Positions 43,676-54,496 are shown, counted from the stretch's first letter. The stretch is 64,000 bases of DNA from Phytopythium helicoides (GCA_024867545.1 JANFNE010000004.1:496001-560000), one strand, 5' to 3'. Notes: generated by a model from the sequence alone, not told the origin. Made by a program: numbers and translations.

Positions 43676-45287
43676 CTAGTTACCGCTCTCACTCTCATCG
43701 TCCGTTACCGCAAGTCCCATGAGTGTACTTGCGTTCCAGTACTTGCGGTTTGCCCTTAGAAATGCTAGCATCTCGAAGTTGACAGGAAAAAGAGACGACC
43801 GCTGCGGCGTCATTACGAGCTTGCACTGCGAGAAAAGCCTCTCGCAGTGGTTGCTCGTCGGCGGGATGGCGATCACAATAGGATCGTACTCGGGGCGGGC
43901 GACTCTCCGACAACACAAGCTCGGAGAAGGGCTGTCGCGAAGTCCTCGACATCGCCGCGAGCACGTGCCTGCCGCCTCGGAGCACGCGGCTCAGCCTCCG
44001 CGGCCGAACCTTCAACCCTGAACGGCGCGAGAGCGTCAAGCTCGGCACGGCTCAGGTCAGTTGCACCCGTAGAGACCTATAATACGGTACAAACATAGAG
44101 TGTCAGTGAAGTATTATTACCAGCAAGAATACTAGTAGACATTACCTTGACAATGGCGGATTCAAACGCTGGAGAATGCACAACACTAGCATCGGGAAGC
44201 AGATATTCTTGTGTGGCGGGGAACATCTCCGAGATCTTGTCAAACAGCACTTGTACCGCGCCCATTGTGACAGTGTCCTCCTGCAGTTATTTGCACACAC
44301 TGTTGAACGTCTTCAAGCTCTCAACGAGGGCAACAATGCGACGATGAGCTGGCTTTGGCACCAAGTCGTACACAGAGTCGACGCGTTTCACAGCGTCGTG
44401 AATCCGCACGTATCGTTCCAGCATCATGAAGGTGGAGCTCCACCTTGTAGCAATAGCACGCAGAGGCGCGAGACTCGAGTGTCGCCGAAGCTCGGCGCGG
44501 TTCTTCGTCGTGCGCAGTGCGGTCATGAGCGTGCTCACCGCTTCAACCAGGTCCTCATGCTCTGCTGGAAATTTTTCGAGGCAAGGTTGAAGCGATGAGA
44601 CGCGCAAGCGACCAGCAGCACATCGAGCTTCGTCGCGATGAGCTGATTTGTAGCACAGTTGTCACCGATGAGAACCTTCAACGAAGTCGTCGATTGGCCG
44701 AAAATGGCCAAGATGTTGCCAATAAATGAACAGTGTGACTCAGCGGTCAAATCCGCCTCGTCTAGCGGAGCGAGTGCCAAAGGCGGGTGCTCCAGTTGGC
44801 CGTCGCGCCAAAAGACGGCGTATAGAGCCACGTAATGCTCAGAGTAGCATGACCACCCATCGAACATCAAGCCAAAATGCGGTGGGATCACAGCAGCTAC
44901 GGCTCGCTCGACCGCCTCGGTGGTCGCGGTCATGTACTTCTTGAGGGTCTTGGACGAGATGGGCTTGAGGCGGGACATCGCCCGCGTCACAGGGTGGTCC
45001 ACCTCGGAGAGTGGCATGTGGCGATCCACCACCCACTCCATCCACCGGAACACGTTCGCCATCTTGTCGTCGACGAAGCCGAACGAGTGCAGGTTGCCGG
45101 CCGTGGCACTGGCGTGGGCCACATAGTCGGCCTCGTATTGAGGGTGCTTGTCCTTCAAGTGGCTCACAAGGTTGCCGTAGCCACTTGAAGGTAGCTGACG
45201 GCGCACTGTCCCGCAGTACTTGCACTTGAAGTAGCTGTCCTGGAGCCCGCTAAAGAGGACACGGCAGATGTCGGCGTTCTTGGGCAT
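43676..45287 (-). pseudogene. hAT-family transposase with BED zinc finger, broken
   Basis: Seen: BED finger near the N-terminus ([14 protein letters not shown] ... LVSHLKDKH), RNase-H-like core ([45 protein letters not shown]) and the C-terminal hAT dimerisation domain (YDPIVIAIPPTSNHCERLFS, then RSSLFPVNFEMLAFL). These motifs move DNA by cut-and-paste and leave 8-bp target duplications. At least three frame changes occur (near 44585 in a run of A, near 44270-44100, near 43915). One short intron could explain part of this (GTTTGTACC...TATAG), not all. I judge it inactive. Terminal repeats were not found, so the element limits are unknown. Confidence 0.75.
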
Positions 45288-45675
45288 GGTGGTGGAGTTG
45301 CAGTAGGGTAGCAAATGGCAAATGGATTGGCATATTGAATGAGCTCTTCGAGGCAATTCGTGGACGTGAAAGACCACGTCAAACAACATGGACTTAGTAT
45401 AGTATAGTGTGGAATGGTGCTAAGTCATTTGACTTGGAAATTGTAAGACCCTGTTGATTGAATGGCCACAAGAGCCTTGTGCAAATTGACTACGATTGAG
45501 TATGGACTCAAATGACTTGGGAATCGTATACTGATGAAAAGTAGCAGTAATACCCTTTCATTTCACATCACAATACTATTAAATGTGATAGAAAAATATC
45601 AATCCTATTTACTATATTACATTTTTTCCAGGCACTGCTCGGACCCGCCACTTGGCAACCTGCTCGCTCGCCGAC
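45288..45675. other. Region between hAT relic and SWEET gene
   Basis: AT-richer than its surroundings. Holds two imperfect direct repeats around TTTGACTTGGAAATTGTA (about 45427) and AAATGACTTGGGAATCGTA (about 45508). It must include the SWEET promoter and perhaps the 5' end of the hAT element. Confidence 0.4.
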
Positions 45676-46481
45676 ATGTCGTACCAGTCGCTGCAGAACG
45701 CGGCCTACATGTCGTACTTCCTGGCGGCCAAGGCCGTGCCCGTCGTGGCCGTCGGCTCCTCCGTCGTCTTCGCCGTGTCCCCATGGTACGCGCCTCCCGC
45801 GGTCGCTCTCGAAGCTGCTGGATCGCTGACGGTCTCACTTGGATTCGCTGCGTCGACAGGCCGACCGTCGCGACCATCCGACGCGCGCGCAGCACGCTGC
45901 AGTTCGCGTTCGCGCCCTTCTTCTTCTACTTCGTGCAGTCCATGATCTACACGCTGTATGGCTACACGACGGGCAACCCGATCGTGTTCGGCACGTCGGC
46001 GCTCGGCGTGCTGCTCGGCGGATTCTACGTCGCCTCGTTCTACCGGTTCGCGCGCGACAAGCGCCAGCCGCGCCGCCTGCTGTCCTCGGCCGCCGTCTTC
46101 CTGCTGCTGCTGGCCTCGCAGGTCGCCACCAAGCCGCTCGAGGACACGCAGCTGCTCACGGGCGTGCCGGCCAACGTGCTCTCGTTCCTCACGGCCTCGT
46201 CGCCGCTGCTGCAGCTGCCCACCATCCTACGCACCAAGGACGCCTCGGGCCTGCCCTTCGGCATGTCGGTCATGAACGTCGTGGCAGGTGGAGTGTGGAC
46301 CACCTACGGGCTCATGCTCAACGACCCGCTCGTCATCTTGCCCAACCTCTTTGCGCTCGTCATGGGCGTCATCCAGGTCTCGCTCGTCTTCATGTTCCCG
46401 GGAGGAAAGGTGGCCAGCGCCGCGCCGACCAGCGCCCGCTGCGGCCAAGAAGGAGAGCAAGAAGGACGACAGCGACAATGA
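45676..46481 (+). CDS. SWEET/MtN3 sugar transporter
   Basis: Bidirectional sugar uniporter of the plasma or internal membrane. Exon 1 45676-45785, intron 45786-45859 (GTACGC...GACAG), exon 2 45860-46481; 243 codons, near the usual 220-260. Seen: MSYQSLQNAAYMSYF, SPWPTVATIRRARST (first MtN3 repeat), hydrophobic segments throughout, then TGVPANVLSFLTASSPLLQL and MNVVAGGVWTTYGLMLNDP, the typical second MtN3 repeat with the conserved W-x-x-YG. Odd: at 46435-46437 a CCC seems to hold one extra base; without it the tail would read AAKKESKKDDSDNEL and end at 46524, a more natural basic/acidic cytosolic tail. It lies just downstream of the broken hAT element, which may affect its promoter. Confidence 0.85.
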
Positions 46482-46719
46482 GCTTTCGCCCACCACGCGC
46501 CGCAAGGCCAAGCGCGTGCAGTAGAGAAAGCAAAGAGAGGGTAGGGGGGCCACTCGAGTCCATTTTGCATGAGTTGGCATCATTCGTTGCTTACAAAGGA
46601 GTTTTGCATGGCTTGAAGTCGTTTTCTTGCTGCTGGAGGCAATATTTATATCGCTTCCGAAATGGAACGGACAGAGATGGTCAGGAGTGTGCAAGTGACA
46701 GCCAAACTATCAATCAACG

Positions 46720-47237
46720 ATGATGGAGCCCAAGGACTTCGTGGTGGCCAACGCGGTGAGGAATGCTGTCATTTCGTTGAGCAGGGATAATATCCTCGAG
46801 CTCATCACGCATGGCTTGTTCTTCCTCGTAGCGGACAGGAGAAATCCAAGTCGAGGTCTTCGTAGCTGGTGACGGCGTCAACTACCCCAAGAAAGGCCAA
46901 ACGGTTGTCATCCACTACACAGGCTACGTAGGTGGCACCATGATCTCAACTACGCTTTTCCTTCGACACTCATGGATCGCTCTTCTCTTGGCTTTTTCAG
47001 TTGCAGGACGGCAAGAAGTTTGACTCATCCCGCGATCGCGACAAGCCCTTCAAGTTCAAGCTTGGAGCGGAGCAGGTCATCCCAGGACTGGATGAAGGAG
47101 TCGAGCGGCTGTGCATGAAGGAGCGCGCCAAGGTGTTCGTGCCGGCGGACAAGGCTTACGGCCGCAAGGGATTCCCGGGACTTGTGCCGCCCAACACCAA
47201 CCTCTTCTTCGACATCGAGCTGCTCACATTCCGCTAG
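46720..47237 (+). CDS. FKBP-type peptidyl-prolyl isomerase
   Basis: Small single-domain FKBP that isomerises Xaa-Pro bonds. Exons: 46720-46755, 46839-46927, 47001-47237. Seen: IQVEVFVAGDGVNYP, PKKGQTVVIHYTGY, then FDSSRDRDKPFKFKLG, QVIPGLDEGVERL, AYGRKGFPGLVPPNTNL and FDIELLTF. FKBP active-site residues Tyr (HYTGY), Phe-Asp (FDSS), Val-Ile (QVIPG) and Tyr (YGRKG) are present; the usual Trp is Leu (PGLDEG). Second intron is clear. At the first junction the frame does not close by one base, so either exon 1 is wrong or a base is missing. Start at MMEPKDFVVANA is the only ATG available. Confidence 0.8.
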
Positions 47238-47336
47238 CTCTCCTCACACGTCGAAACCAATGAAAAGACCAGTATGCATTTATGGTACTCGACACCTGAC
47301 ATCACCGACAGTGAGATGCGTTCGCGACGTAGGCTG

Positions 47337-48278
47337 CTAGAGCGCGACGGCCAGCGTGGTTTCGCAGGGCGACACCTGCGCGATGTACTGTGTGAGAGTC
47401 AGTAGGTGCAGCGCGAACTGCTCGAGCGAGAGGTTGCGCGCGTTCGGTATCTGCACGCTCTTGGGCACCGCGAACGGCGCGATCTCGAGCGTCTTGGAGC
47501 ACGCGTATGTGTCGACAAGGTGCGGGCTCACGACCACGAGCCCGAAGCGGCCGGCGTCCTTGTCGGCCAGCAGATGCGGATCCCCGCCGAAAAGCCGGTC
47601 GCGGCAGAGGCTCTGTAAGAGGCTGACGCGCCACGCGGTCTTCTCGACAACCGACACGAAGCGCGTGGGTGCGCCGATCACGAACACGTTGGTCATGACG
47701 GTAGAGCTGCAGAGGCAGTAGGCCAGTCGCGGGAAGAAGGCCTTGCACATGGCCTCGACGAACTGCACGCTCTCCTCGCTGACGATGTAGACGGGTCCTC
47801 TCTCGGCGACCTCGTTGATGAATGCCATCATGCGCTGCTCGATGGCCGCGATCGTCGCGTGCAGGTACGGGTCCCTCAGCGCGCGCTCCCTGGCCTCCTG
47901 CAGCGCTCTCGGCGTCGGCTTGAGCCCGAGGCGCTGGCTCATCCACTTGGCCGGCACGAGCACGTTCTCCCAGCAGAGCACGAAGGCGTTGCGCAGCGCG
48001 CCGCGCGTGCGGTGCGCCGTCGTCGCCGGGTACTCGAACAGGTCGCTCGAGTAGGAGGACACGTCCATGGAGAAGGACGAGACCATGGCCTGCGAGAACT
48101 CCATGCCGTACGCCATGCCGTTGCCGTTGCTGTTGCCGTTGCTGCCGCTGCGGTTGTCGCGCTCGGCCTCCGAGTTGATTGTGGCGCGTCGGTCGCTGGC
48201 TGACGCCGCGCCGAGCGTGATACCGCCCGCGCGAAGCGGTCGGTCCTCAAACAGGAAGCTCAGCACCTCTGGGTTCAT
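47337..48278 (-). CDS. Degenerate HAD-superfamily-like protein, conserved unknown
   Basis: 313 residues, one exon. N-terminus with a Ser/Asn/Gly-rich stretch (NGNSNGNGMAYG), then about residue 93 AFVLCWENVLVPAKWM, then about 160 VYIVSEESVQFVEAMCKAFF. In protists there is a HAD-like group with L-x-W-D-D-T-L-L-P-x-x-W-L and a V-T-N-A-E-x-x-W-V-x-x-S-C-x-x-F-x-P block; this protein matches the shape of both, but the motif I aspartates (DxD) are Glu-Asn-Val-type residues. I infer a non-catalytic HAD relative. Otherwise not recognised. It starts head to head with a transposase-derived gene, 430 bases away. Confidence 0.55.
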   Translation of the reverse strand: MNPEVLSFLFEDRPLRAGGITLGAASASDRRATINSEAERDNRSGSNGNSNGNGMAYGMEFSQAMVSSFSMDVSSYSSDLFEYPATTAHRTRGALRNAFVLCWENVLVPAKWMSQRLGLKPTPRALQEARERALRDPYLHATIAAIEQRMMAFINEVAERGPVYIVSEESVQFVEAMCKAFFPRLAYCLCSSTVMTNVFVIGAPTRFVSVVEKTAWRVSLLQSLCRDRLFGGDPHLLADKDAGRFGLVVVSPHLVDTYACSKTLEIAPFAVPKSVQIPNARNLSLEQFALHLLTLTQYIAQVSPCETTLAVAL

Positions 48279-48445
48279 GGCGCGCGGTGACTAATTACGC
48301 GACTGCCAGGGAGGCGCGTGCAGCTTGCCAGCGGTCGCGAGGAAACTTTGCTAGTGGCCATTCGACCAGCACTCGCGCGGCGGTTCGGCAGCCTTGGAGG
48401 GCGTTGAAGATGGCGACACTTGGGGAGTGTATGCACGCGAAGGTG

Positions 48446-48599
48446 ATTGGCGCGTTTGCGGTTGAACGGCGCGCGGATTGGGTGAAATGGAAAGGAAGCG
48501 ATCGGATTGGCTCGCGAGGCGCCGTGATCGCCGCAAACACAGGACTGTCCGCATCTTTCTAATTGGCCCGATTTTAGAGAATAAGCGATCTTTCATTGG
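48446..48599. promoter_or_regulatory. Cluster of five CCAAT boxes in a divergent promoter
   Basis: ATTGG occurs at about 48446, 48477, 48506, 48562 and 48595, all in one orientation, between the HAD-like gene (minus) and the transposase-derived gene (plus). CCAAT boxes bind NF-Y in eukaryotes. Confidence 0.5.
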
Positions 48600-48711
48600 A
48601 CAAAAGAATGCAATCGCCCCCCTCCGTTCCTTCGCATCCGCCCCGCCTTCTTCTCCCTATCGTTTCGAATTTCCCGCTCGGACGTCACCAGCTCGCCACC
48701 CGCAAGGCGTC

Positions 48712-50338
48712 ATGAACGCGGCTGCTGCGCTGCCCCAGGCGGCGTCGGCCGCGTCCCCCGACTCGTCAGCTGCTGCTGCATCGTCTGGCGGTGCCAACGC
48801 AGTGCTAACGGGCTCCGTAGCCGCTCTACAAGCCGCGCAATCGGGCGAAATGCTGCCGCAAGCCCAGCCGCAGATGATCGAGGACGCGGCGACGAGGAGG
48901 GACCGCGGCAACAAGAACATGTCGTTCGACGAGCGGAGGGAGATGCTGGACTTCCTGCTGGCCAGGCGCGTGGAGCCCACGGGCAAGGCGTCCGTCAAGC
49001 TGGCGCGCAACGCCATCAACGAGGCCGCGCTCGAGTTCCGCGTGGACCGGCGCACGGTCTCGCGGCTATGGAAGCGCGCGGCCGCGAGCATCGAGCGCGG
49101 AGACCCCGCGCTGGACGTGGCCTCGCGCAAGGTGGGGCGCCAGGGACGCAAGCGAGACTGGTCTGAGGCGCTTGACAAGGTGCGCGAGGTCCCGCTGGAG
49201 CAGCGGGGATCCATTCCCGCGCACTCGCCTCGGCTGTCGGCATCCCCAAGACGACGCTGTTCGAGCTGCTGAGGGAAGACCCGAGTCCCGTGCGGGCACT
49301 CAACTCGATCAAGCCGGCGCTCACAGACCGCAACAAGCTCGAGCGCCTGCGCTACTGCCACTCCAAGCTTCGCCCCAACGGACTCTTTGACAACATGTAC
49401 AACATGGTGCACGTCAACGTCAAGTGGTTCGCCCTGCCCAGAGACAAAAAGGTGCGCGTCATGTGCCTTGCGGCCATCGCGCGTCCGCAGTGGGACCTCC
49501 TCAACAACACACGGTTCGACGGCAAGATCGGCATCTGGCCGTTCCTCAAGGCGTCGCCGGACGGACAGTATTTCCTAGACCAGGTGACAGATGACGCTCT
49601 GCTCGACGGAGCGACCGATACAGATGAACAGCAGCGCGGGCTTCCAAGCAGGGCATCTGGACCAGCATCCAGGAACCAAATCGCACTCGTAGCCATGGAG
49701 ACGGTGACCAAAGATGATGTCCAGCGCATGCTCGCGAGCGTCGTGATCCCCGAGATCCGGCGCAAGATGCCCGGGCACCTCAAGTCACATCCCATGTTCA
49801 TTCAGCAGGACAGTGCCAAGATTCGGTCGGCGCAAGGCGACCCAGTGCTCGCGGAGGAAGGCCGACGTTACGGCTGGAACATTTCGCTGCAGAACCCGCC
49901 GCCATACTCACCTGATTTCACAGTGCTAGACAACACATTGTTCAAGCATGTAGAGCGGTCAATCAAGACCATCCCGGTCCCGCCGCGTTCTGCAGCCCTC
50001 GCACCGCTTGAAGAGTTGGTGCGAAACGTGCAGACAGCCTTCAAGCCCTGACGCGCGAACAGCTTGACGACGCATTCCTGTCACTCCAGAAAGTGCTCGA
50101 GTGCACCATGCTCGTGCAAGGAGCTAACACGTACGAGCTCGAGGGCGGCGCCACTGGACGTGATCAACTAGAGAGGGACGGCAGCTTGCCTGTTAGCATC
50201 ATGTGCAGAAGTGATGCGGCGATCGCATGCCGAGCAGCGATTGAGAGTCAGCAGCTGCTACTGCAACAGCAGCAGCTACAGCAGCAGGAGCAAGCCCAGC
50301 AGTCTGAACCGTTGGGTGCTGGGACAACACTCGTGTAG
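48712..50338 (+). CDS. Tc1/mariner-type transposase-derived protein 1
   Basis: Seen: Ala-rich start (MNAAAALPQAASAAS), a helix-turn-helix-like block SFDERREMLDFLLARR ... INEAALEFRVDRRTVSRLWK, a second HTH-like part GIPKTTLFELLRED, then DKKVRVMCLAAIARPQWD, GKIGIWPFL, FIQQDSAKI and NPPPYSPDFTVLDNTLF. The D...PPYSPDxxxLD arrangement is that of the Tc1/mariner DDE/D core. A Gln-rich tail follows (QQLLLQQQQLQQQEQ). Two frame changes are seen in C-runs (near 49217 and 50047), each equal to two extra or one missing base. No terminal inverted repeats were noticed. A relative lies convergent at 50393-51929. It may be domesticated or just an old element. Confidence 0.7.
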
Positions 50339-50392
50339 GCAAACCAGTGGAAATATGACTTGTTGGATCCCCCAAACTACATCACTGCTACC

Positions 50393-51929
50393 TCACAATG
50401 CCTGATCAAAACCGTCGAGTCCTGCGCGGAACGCAAGCAGAGCTTCCGGGTCGCATATCACGCTAATCGGCACGCTACCGTCCAGCTGTAGACTGCGCTT
50501 CGTCGGACGCCCTGCCAACTCGTAGACGTTGGACCCGCGAGCGCGCATCGTCGCCTCCATCTTCTTTTGCAGCGCGAGGAACGCGTCGGTGATGCGTCGC
50601 TTAGGCAACTCGGCCATCGCGCGGTCGACAGCCACCATCATCTCATTCAACGTCTCCGGGCGGCTCTCTTTCACTGATTGCTCAATGCCATGGAAAAACG
50701 CGTGGTCGAGCACCACGAGGTCCGGGCTGTACGGGGGCTGGTACTGGAGACGCATATTCCAGCCATCAACCGATCCGTGAGTAGAGACGACCGGGTCATC
50801 GGGCGGTAATCGAACGTGTTGGCTGTCGAGTTGCACGAACACCTGGTTGTGCCGAGGGAGCTTCTCTCGAATTGCTGGGAGCACATGCGCTGCCAGCAGC
50901 TGCTGAATCTCCGCCTTGGTCACGGTATCTACGATCATAGGCACCGGCTGCTCATCGTCATTATTGGCAGCCGAGAGGAAGGGCCAGGCACCGATCTTGC
51001 CGTCGAAGAGCGCGTTGCGCTGCGGGTCCCACTGAGGCCGGGCTACCGCGACGAGGAACGTGACGCGAGCTCTCCTCTTCGTTGTCTCTCCATCAGGAGA
51101 CCCAGATGTCGAGCCGCACAGCTGGAACTGCCGCAAGTTGAGGTGGACGACGTTGAGCATGTCGTCAAAGTGTCCGTTTGGCCGCACCTTGTCTCCACAG
51201 AAGCGCAGGCGCTCGATTTTGTTCTTGCCCGACAGCGGCGGCTTGACCGTGTTCTGCGTTGGCACAATCGGGGCCGACTCGGCCCTCGCGTCCTCAGCCC
51301 CAGCGTTCCCCTCTTCGTCCCTCAAGATGCGGAAGAGCGTAGTGCGCGGCACGCCTACAGCCGACGCGAGCGCGCGCAGCGAGCCGCGCTGGTGCATGGG
51401 CAGCTCCTTGAGCCTGGCCATCTCCGCCGAGTAGTCCTTCTTCTTCCTGCCCGAGTTGCGCTTGCGCGAGAGCACCTGCTTGGCGAGGTCTTCGCTGAGT
51501 CTCGTGGGCCCCACCGGGCGCCAGCAGCGCCGCGGTCCTCGCCGCCGCCGCGGCGTCCGCAGCGCCAGCCACATCGCCACCAGTCCCCGGCGCCGCCGGC
51601 GTGTGGGGCAGGCTGGGCTTGAGCAGCTGCCATATACGCGAGGCCGTGTTCCGGTGCACCTGGAAGGCCGCGGCCGCCTCCGCGATAGCCGAGTGCGGCA
51701 GCCGCGCGCCGCCCTGCGAGCGCTGCAGCAGAAACTCGGCCATGGCGCGCCGCTCGTCGTTGCTCAGGTTCTTCTTGCGCCGCTTGCTGCTGGGCTCCTG
51801 CTGCGCCGCTGGGCCTGCAGCACCTCCGGCGCCTTGCGCAGCGGCAGACGAGGCGCCTGGCGCCGCTGGCAGCGCGTGGGGAGCGCCAGGAGGCGGCGAC
51901 GGCGCCGCCGCGGCGGCGAGCGACTCCAT
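50393..51929 (-). CDS. Tc1/mariner-type transposase-derived protein 2
   Basis: Starts MESLAAAAAPSPPPGAP, basic SSKRRKKNLSNDERRAMAEF (HTH-like block with FQVHRNTASRIWQLLK), then ALASAVGVPRTTLFRILRD, KIERLRFCGDKVRPNGHFDD, VAVARPQWDPQRNALFDGK, FVQLDSQHVRL and YQPPYSPDLVVLDHAFFHG. Long match to the gene at 48712-50338 from HTH to the end (RPTKRSLQLDGSVPISVICD). One extra base near 51516 (CCC for CC on the minus strand) splits the N-terminus from the body; from 51480 to the stop the frame is clean. Its frame has survived, unlike the third copy, which hints at selection. The two genes face each other with about 50 bases between stops. Confidence 0.72.
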
Positions 51930-52004
51930 GGTGGCGGGCCAACGTTTGAACTTCTGGGGGTGCCGCGCGCACCACTTATTTGAGGCGATGCGACGGGGTT
52001 TTGA

Positions 52005-52040
52005 CCAATGGAAGAGCTAGTAGTTAGGATTTTGGCCAAT
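52005..52040. promoter_or_regulatory. Two CCAAT boxes upstream of transposase-derived gene 2
   Basis: CCAAT at 52005 and 52036 (plus strand), 75-110 bases upstream of the ATG at 51929. The rest of 51930-52254 shows nothing else. Confidence 0.4.
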
Positions 52041-52254
52041 CAAAGACTGAAGAGCGCCAGTTCTTTCCGGAACGCCGCGGTTTCGCTTTTTTACGCGCCA
52101 AGAGCGAGGACTTTCGAGGCGAGGCGACGTGTACAGTGGAGAGGGAAAAATACGCGCCGCGCTTCAAGTGTAGCCATGTCTAGTTGATGGACATCAAACG
52201 GATACGTACACGGTCCACTCACATCGCAAGTCCCGTCACGCCGTGCATGCATTT

Positions 52255-53340
52255 CACTCAGCCCACTGCACGTCGCTGTAGTCTTTGAGGGCTTCTCGAC
52301 ACGCGAGAATTGCCTGGGAATCGCACAATTCTGTTATGATCGGACTCCCGTCGAAATTTGTCGGACGCTTCTCCAGCGTACAGTAGTTTTTCGATCAGCG
52401 AGCTCGCATCGTCGCCTCCATCCGCTTCTGCAGGGCCGAAAATTGCGATGCCGAGGAAGCCTCTTGCGGATCGCAGGTAAGACTCGAGCTAGCACCCAGG
52501 AATCGATAAATTGAGGCCACGGTCAGCAATTTCCCATCTATCCAGCCTCACCGTTACTGTCGCTCATTCCAACATATCGCTGTCAAGTGACCAGCCACCA
52601 ATCTTGTGTTGAAGAGCGCGCTACGCTCAGGACCCCACTGCGGTTGGCGAATGCGAAGAGGAACGTGACGTTTGGACTCTTTTTCATAGCTGCACAATCA
52701 GGTAGACTTGATGCAGATCCACAGAGCTGGAATTGACGAATGTTGAGGCGCGCAATATTGAACATTTAGCTCAATAGACCGTTGGGTCGCAGTTTGCCTG
52801 CACAGTCGCGAAGGCGCTCGATTTGGTCGGTGGACGGACGCGGTGGGTTGACGCTGCCCTCTGGTGTGCGTGCATCGCCCTCTGGACCATGAACTACGGC
52901 GTTGCGCTTTTTCACGATGGATGCGAGGCAACGATTTGCGTGGCAAGCCAATGCCAGGTGTGAGTGGACTGGTTTGTAGAGACTCGCGACGGCGCTTAGG
53001 CACGTTTTTGAGCACCTTTCTCCCTCTGGTCCGATGTATAACTGTATGAGAGCACCAAATTGCCCAGGTCTTCGCTCAGCAACGTGGACCCCACAGGACC
53101 CAGCAATACCGCGACTCTGGCCCCCTCAGCTCTAGTAGCAGCTGCAGATTCGGAAATACCGGTTGCTTCAGAGTTATCAGTTGAAGTGATTGCCGCAATA
53201 AAATCTTCGAGGCTGGTTTTGCCACGCCGTGTCTTGGAGCTGTGCAGTCGTTTTCCGGAAGTGCTGTGCGCCGCAGTTTTGTGCTGCTCTGTAGGTGCTT
53301 CAGCAGGAACTCGGCCAAGGCGCGGCGCTGGGCATCTTTG
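52255..53340 (-). pseudogene. Third transposase-derived copy, decayed
   Basis: Minus-strand fragments in several frames match genes 1 and 2: MAEFLLKHLQ, IERLRDCAGKLRPNGLL, NIARLNIRQFQLCGSAS, VTFLFAFA and, near 52300, RPTNFDGSPIITELCD. Many stops and missing blocks (the PPYSPD region is gone). A clear relic. Confidence 0.7.
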
Positions 53341-53543
53341 ATTTTCTTGAAGATGCGATTTAGTTTTGCTCGGCTCCTGCTTTCTTCGACGGCCTACAAG
53401 CCACCTTCATGTTGTTAACAGATGTGACTGGTGCCAACCGCCTGCAGGAGCGGATCAGTTTCGTATTGTTTCAACTTTGATTCTAGACCGCGGGGGTTTT
53501 AGACCACTACTTGATTTGAACCATTCTAATTCAACTTTGCCGA

Positions 53544-54281
53544 TCACCACTCGATCCGTTCGACGCGAAAGTCTGGTCCATAGATGTGGTCGAGGTACAG
53601 CGAGCGGCGCGCGGGACAGAGCGCCGTGAAGTCTGCAAACTTGCACGGCAACAATGGAAACACGTAGCTCTTTGGCACGAGGAAGAGCTTGGCGGGTCCA
53701 GAGCCGACGCTCGGGCACTTGTAGCACCCTTTCCACGCCTGCGAGATGGGCGGACCGATCATCTCGATGCCGCCGGCTGTCCTGCTCTCGGAGAACACGA
53801 ACACATCGACATAGAAGCCATAGGTCCTATCCACAAGTCTCGCTGGGATGCTCACGTCTCGACGCCCGTCGTCGTGGTATTTGCTGTCGAGCACCTGCAG
53901 CTTGTAGCCCTGAGGCACGTTCCACCTGCGCGAGCGCAGCTGCTCAAATGCCTCGGCCGTGATGCCGATATCGGCGTCGTTGTCCCACGGAATGACCCCC
54001 TGCCGCCTAAACTGGCCCAGCAGCGTGCCGCTGTCCAGCCAGTAGTCGAGGTCGCGGCTCTCGAGCAGCTTGACCATCTCGCGCACGAGCTTGGCGATGG
54101 CCTCGGAGCGCTGGCGGGGCGATATGCACGCGTCTGGGCGGAAGTAGCGGCCGTCCACGTGGCCCTCGGTGCCCACGCAGCCCCAGCCCCCAAACAGCGA
54201 GTAGTATGCGTGCGGCCAGCGCCACGGCGAGGCCAGCAGCGCCAGCGCCGCCACCAGCAGCGGCGTCAGCAGCCTCCGCAT
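53544..54281 (-). CDS. LicD/fukutin-family nucleotidyltransferase-like protein
   Basis: About 245 residues. Start MRRLLTPLLVAALALLASP is a signal anchor, so a Golgi/ER-lumen protein. Core: LESRDLDYWLDSGTLLG, FRRQGVIPWDNDADIGI, which is the LicD/fukutin nucleotidyltransferase motif (SGTLLG ... PWDxDxD), then DVSIPARLVDRTYGFYVDVF and YVFPLLPCKFADF. Such proteins transfer phosphocholine or ribitol-phosphate to glycans. The substrate here is unknown. The frame is clean; the longer upstream frame is read-through of the promoter. Confidence 0.82.
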   Translation of the reverse strand: MRRLLTPLLVAALALLASPWRWPHAYYSLFGGWGCVGTEGHVDGRYFRPDACISPRQRSEAIAKLVREMVKLLESRDLDYWLDSGTLLGQFRRQGVIPWDNDADIGITAEAFEQLRSRRWNVPQGYKLQVLDSKYHDDGRRDVSIPARLVDRTYGFYVDVFVFSESRTAGGIEMIGPPISQAWKGCYKCPSVGSGPAKLFLVPKSYVFPLLPCKFADFTALCPARRSLYLDHIYGPDFRVERIEW

Positions 54282-54452
54282 GACCACCAACCACCTCACA
54301 ATCCGCCACGTACGAGCAGCTACGAAATGGGTACACCTAAACAAAAAAATTGACCCGACCCAAAAACCGGTATACCGCTTCCTCTGGTCGGTCATTCGAC
54401 AAAAACAGCCGCCAAAGGGTCGCCCGTTTTCTACCAAACCCCTCCTTTTCCG

Positions 54453-54496
54453 CCAATCATATCTCGTCAACTGACACCAATCCGCGCTCCCATTGG
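54453..54496. promoter_or_regulatory. CCAAT boxes in divergent promoter
   Basis: CCAAT at 54453 and 54477 and ATTGG at 54492, between the LicD-like gene (minus, from 54281) and the CDP-DAG-synthase-like gene (plus, from 54558). Confidence 0.5.

Noticed and set aside
43529..45650. CTGCTCGGACCC near both ends of the hAT relic as a target duplication
   Set aside because: The shared bases are longer than a hAT 8-bp duplication, imperfect at the edges, and one lies inside the SWEET leader; likely chance.
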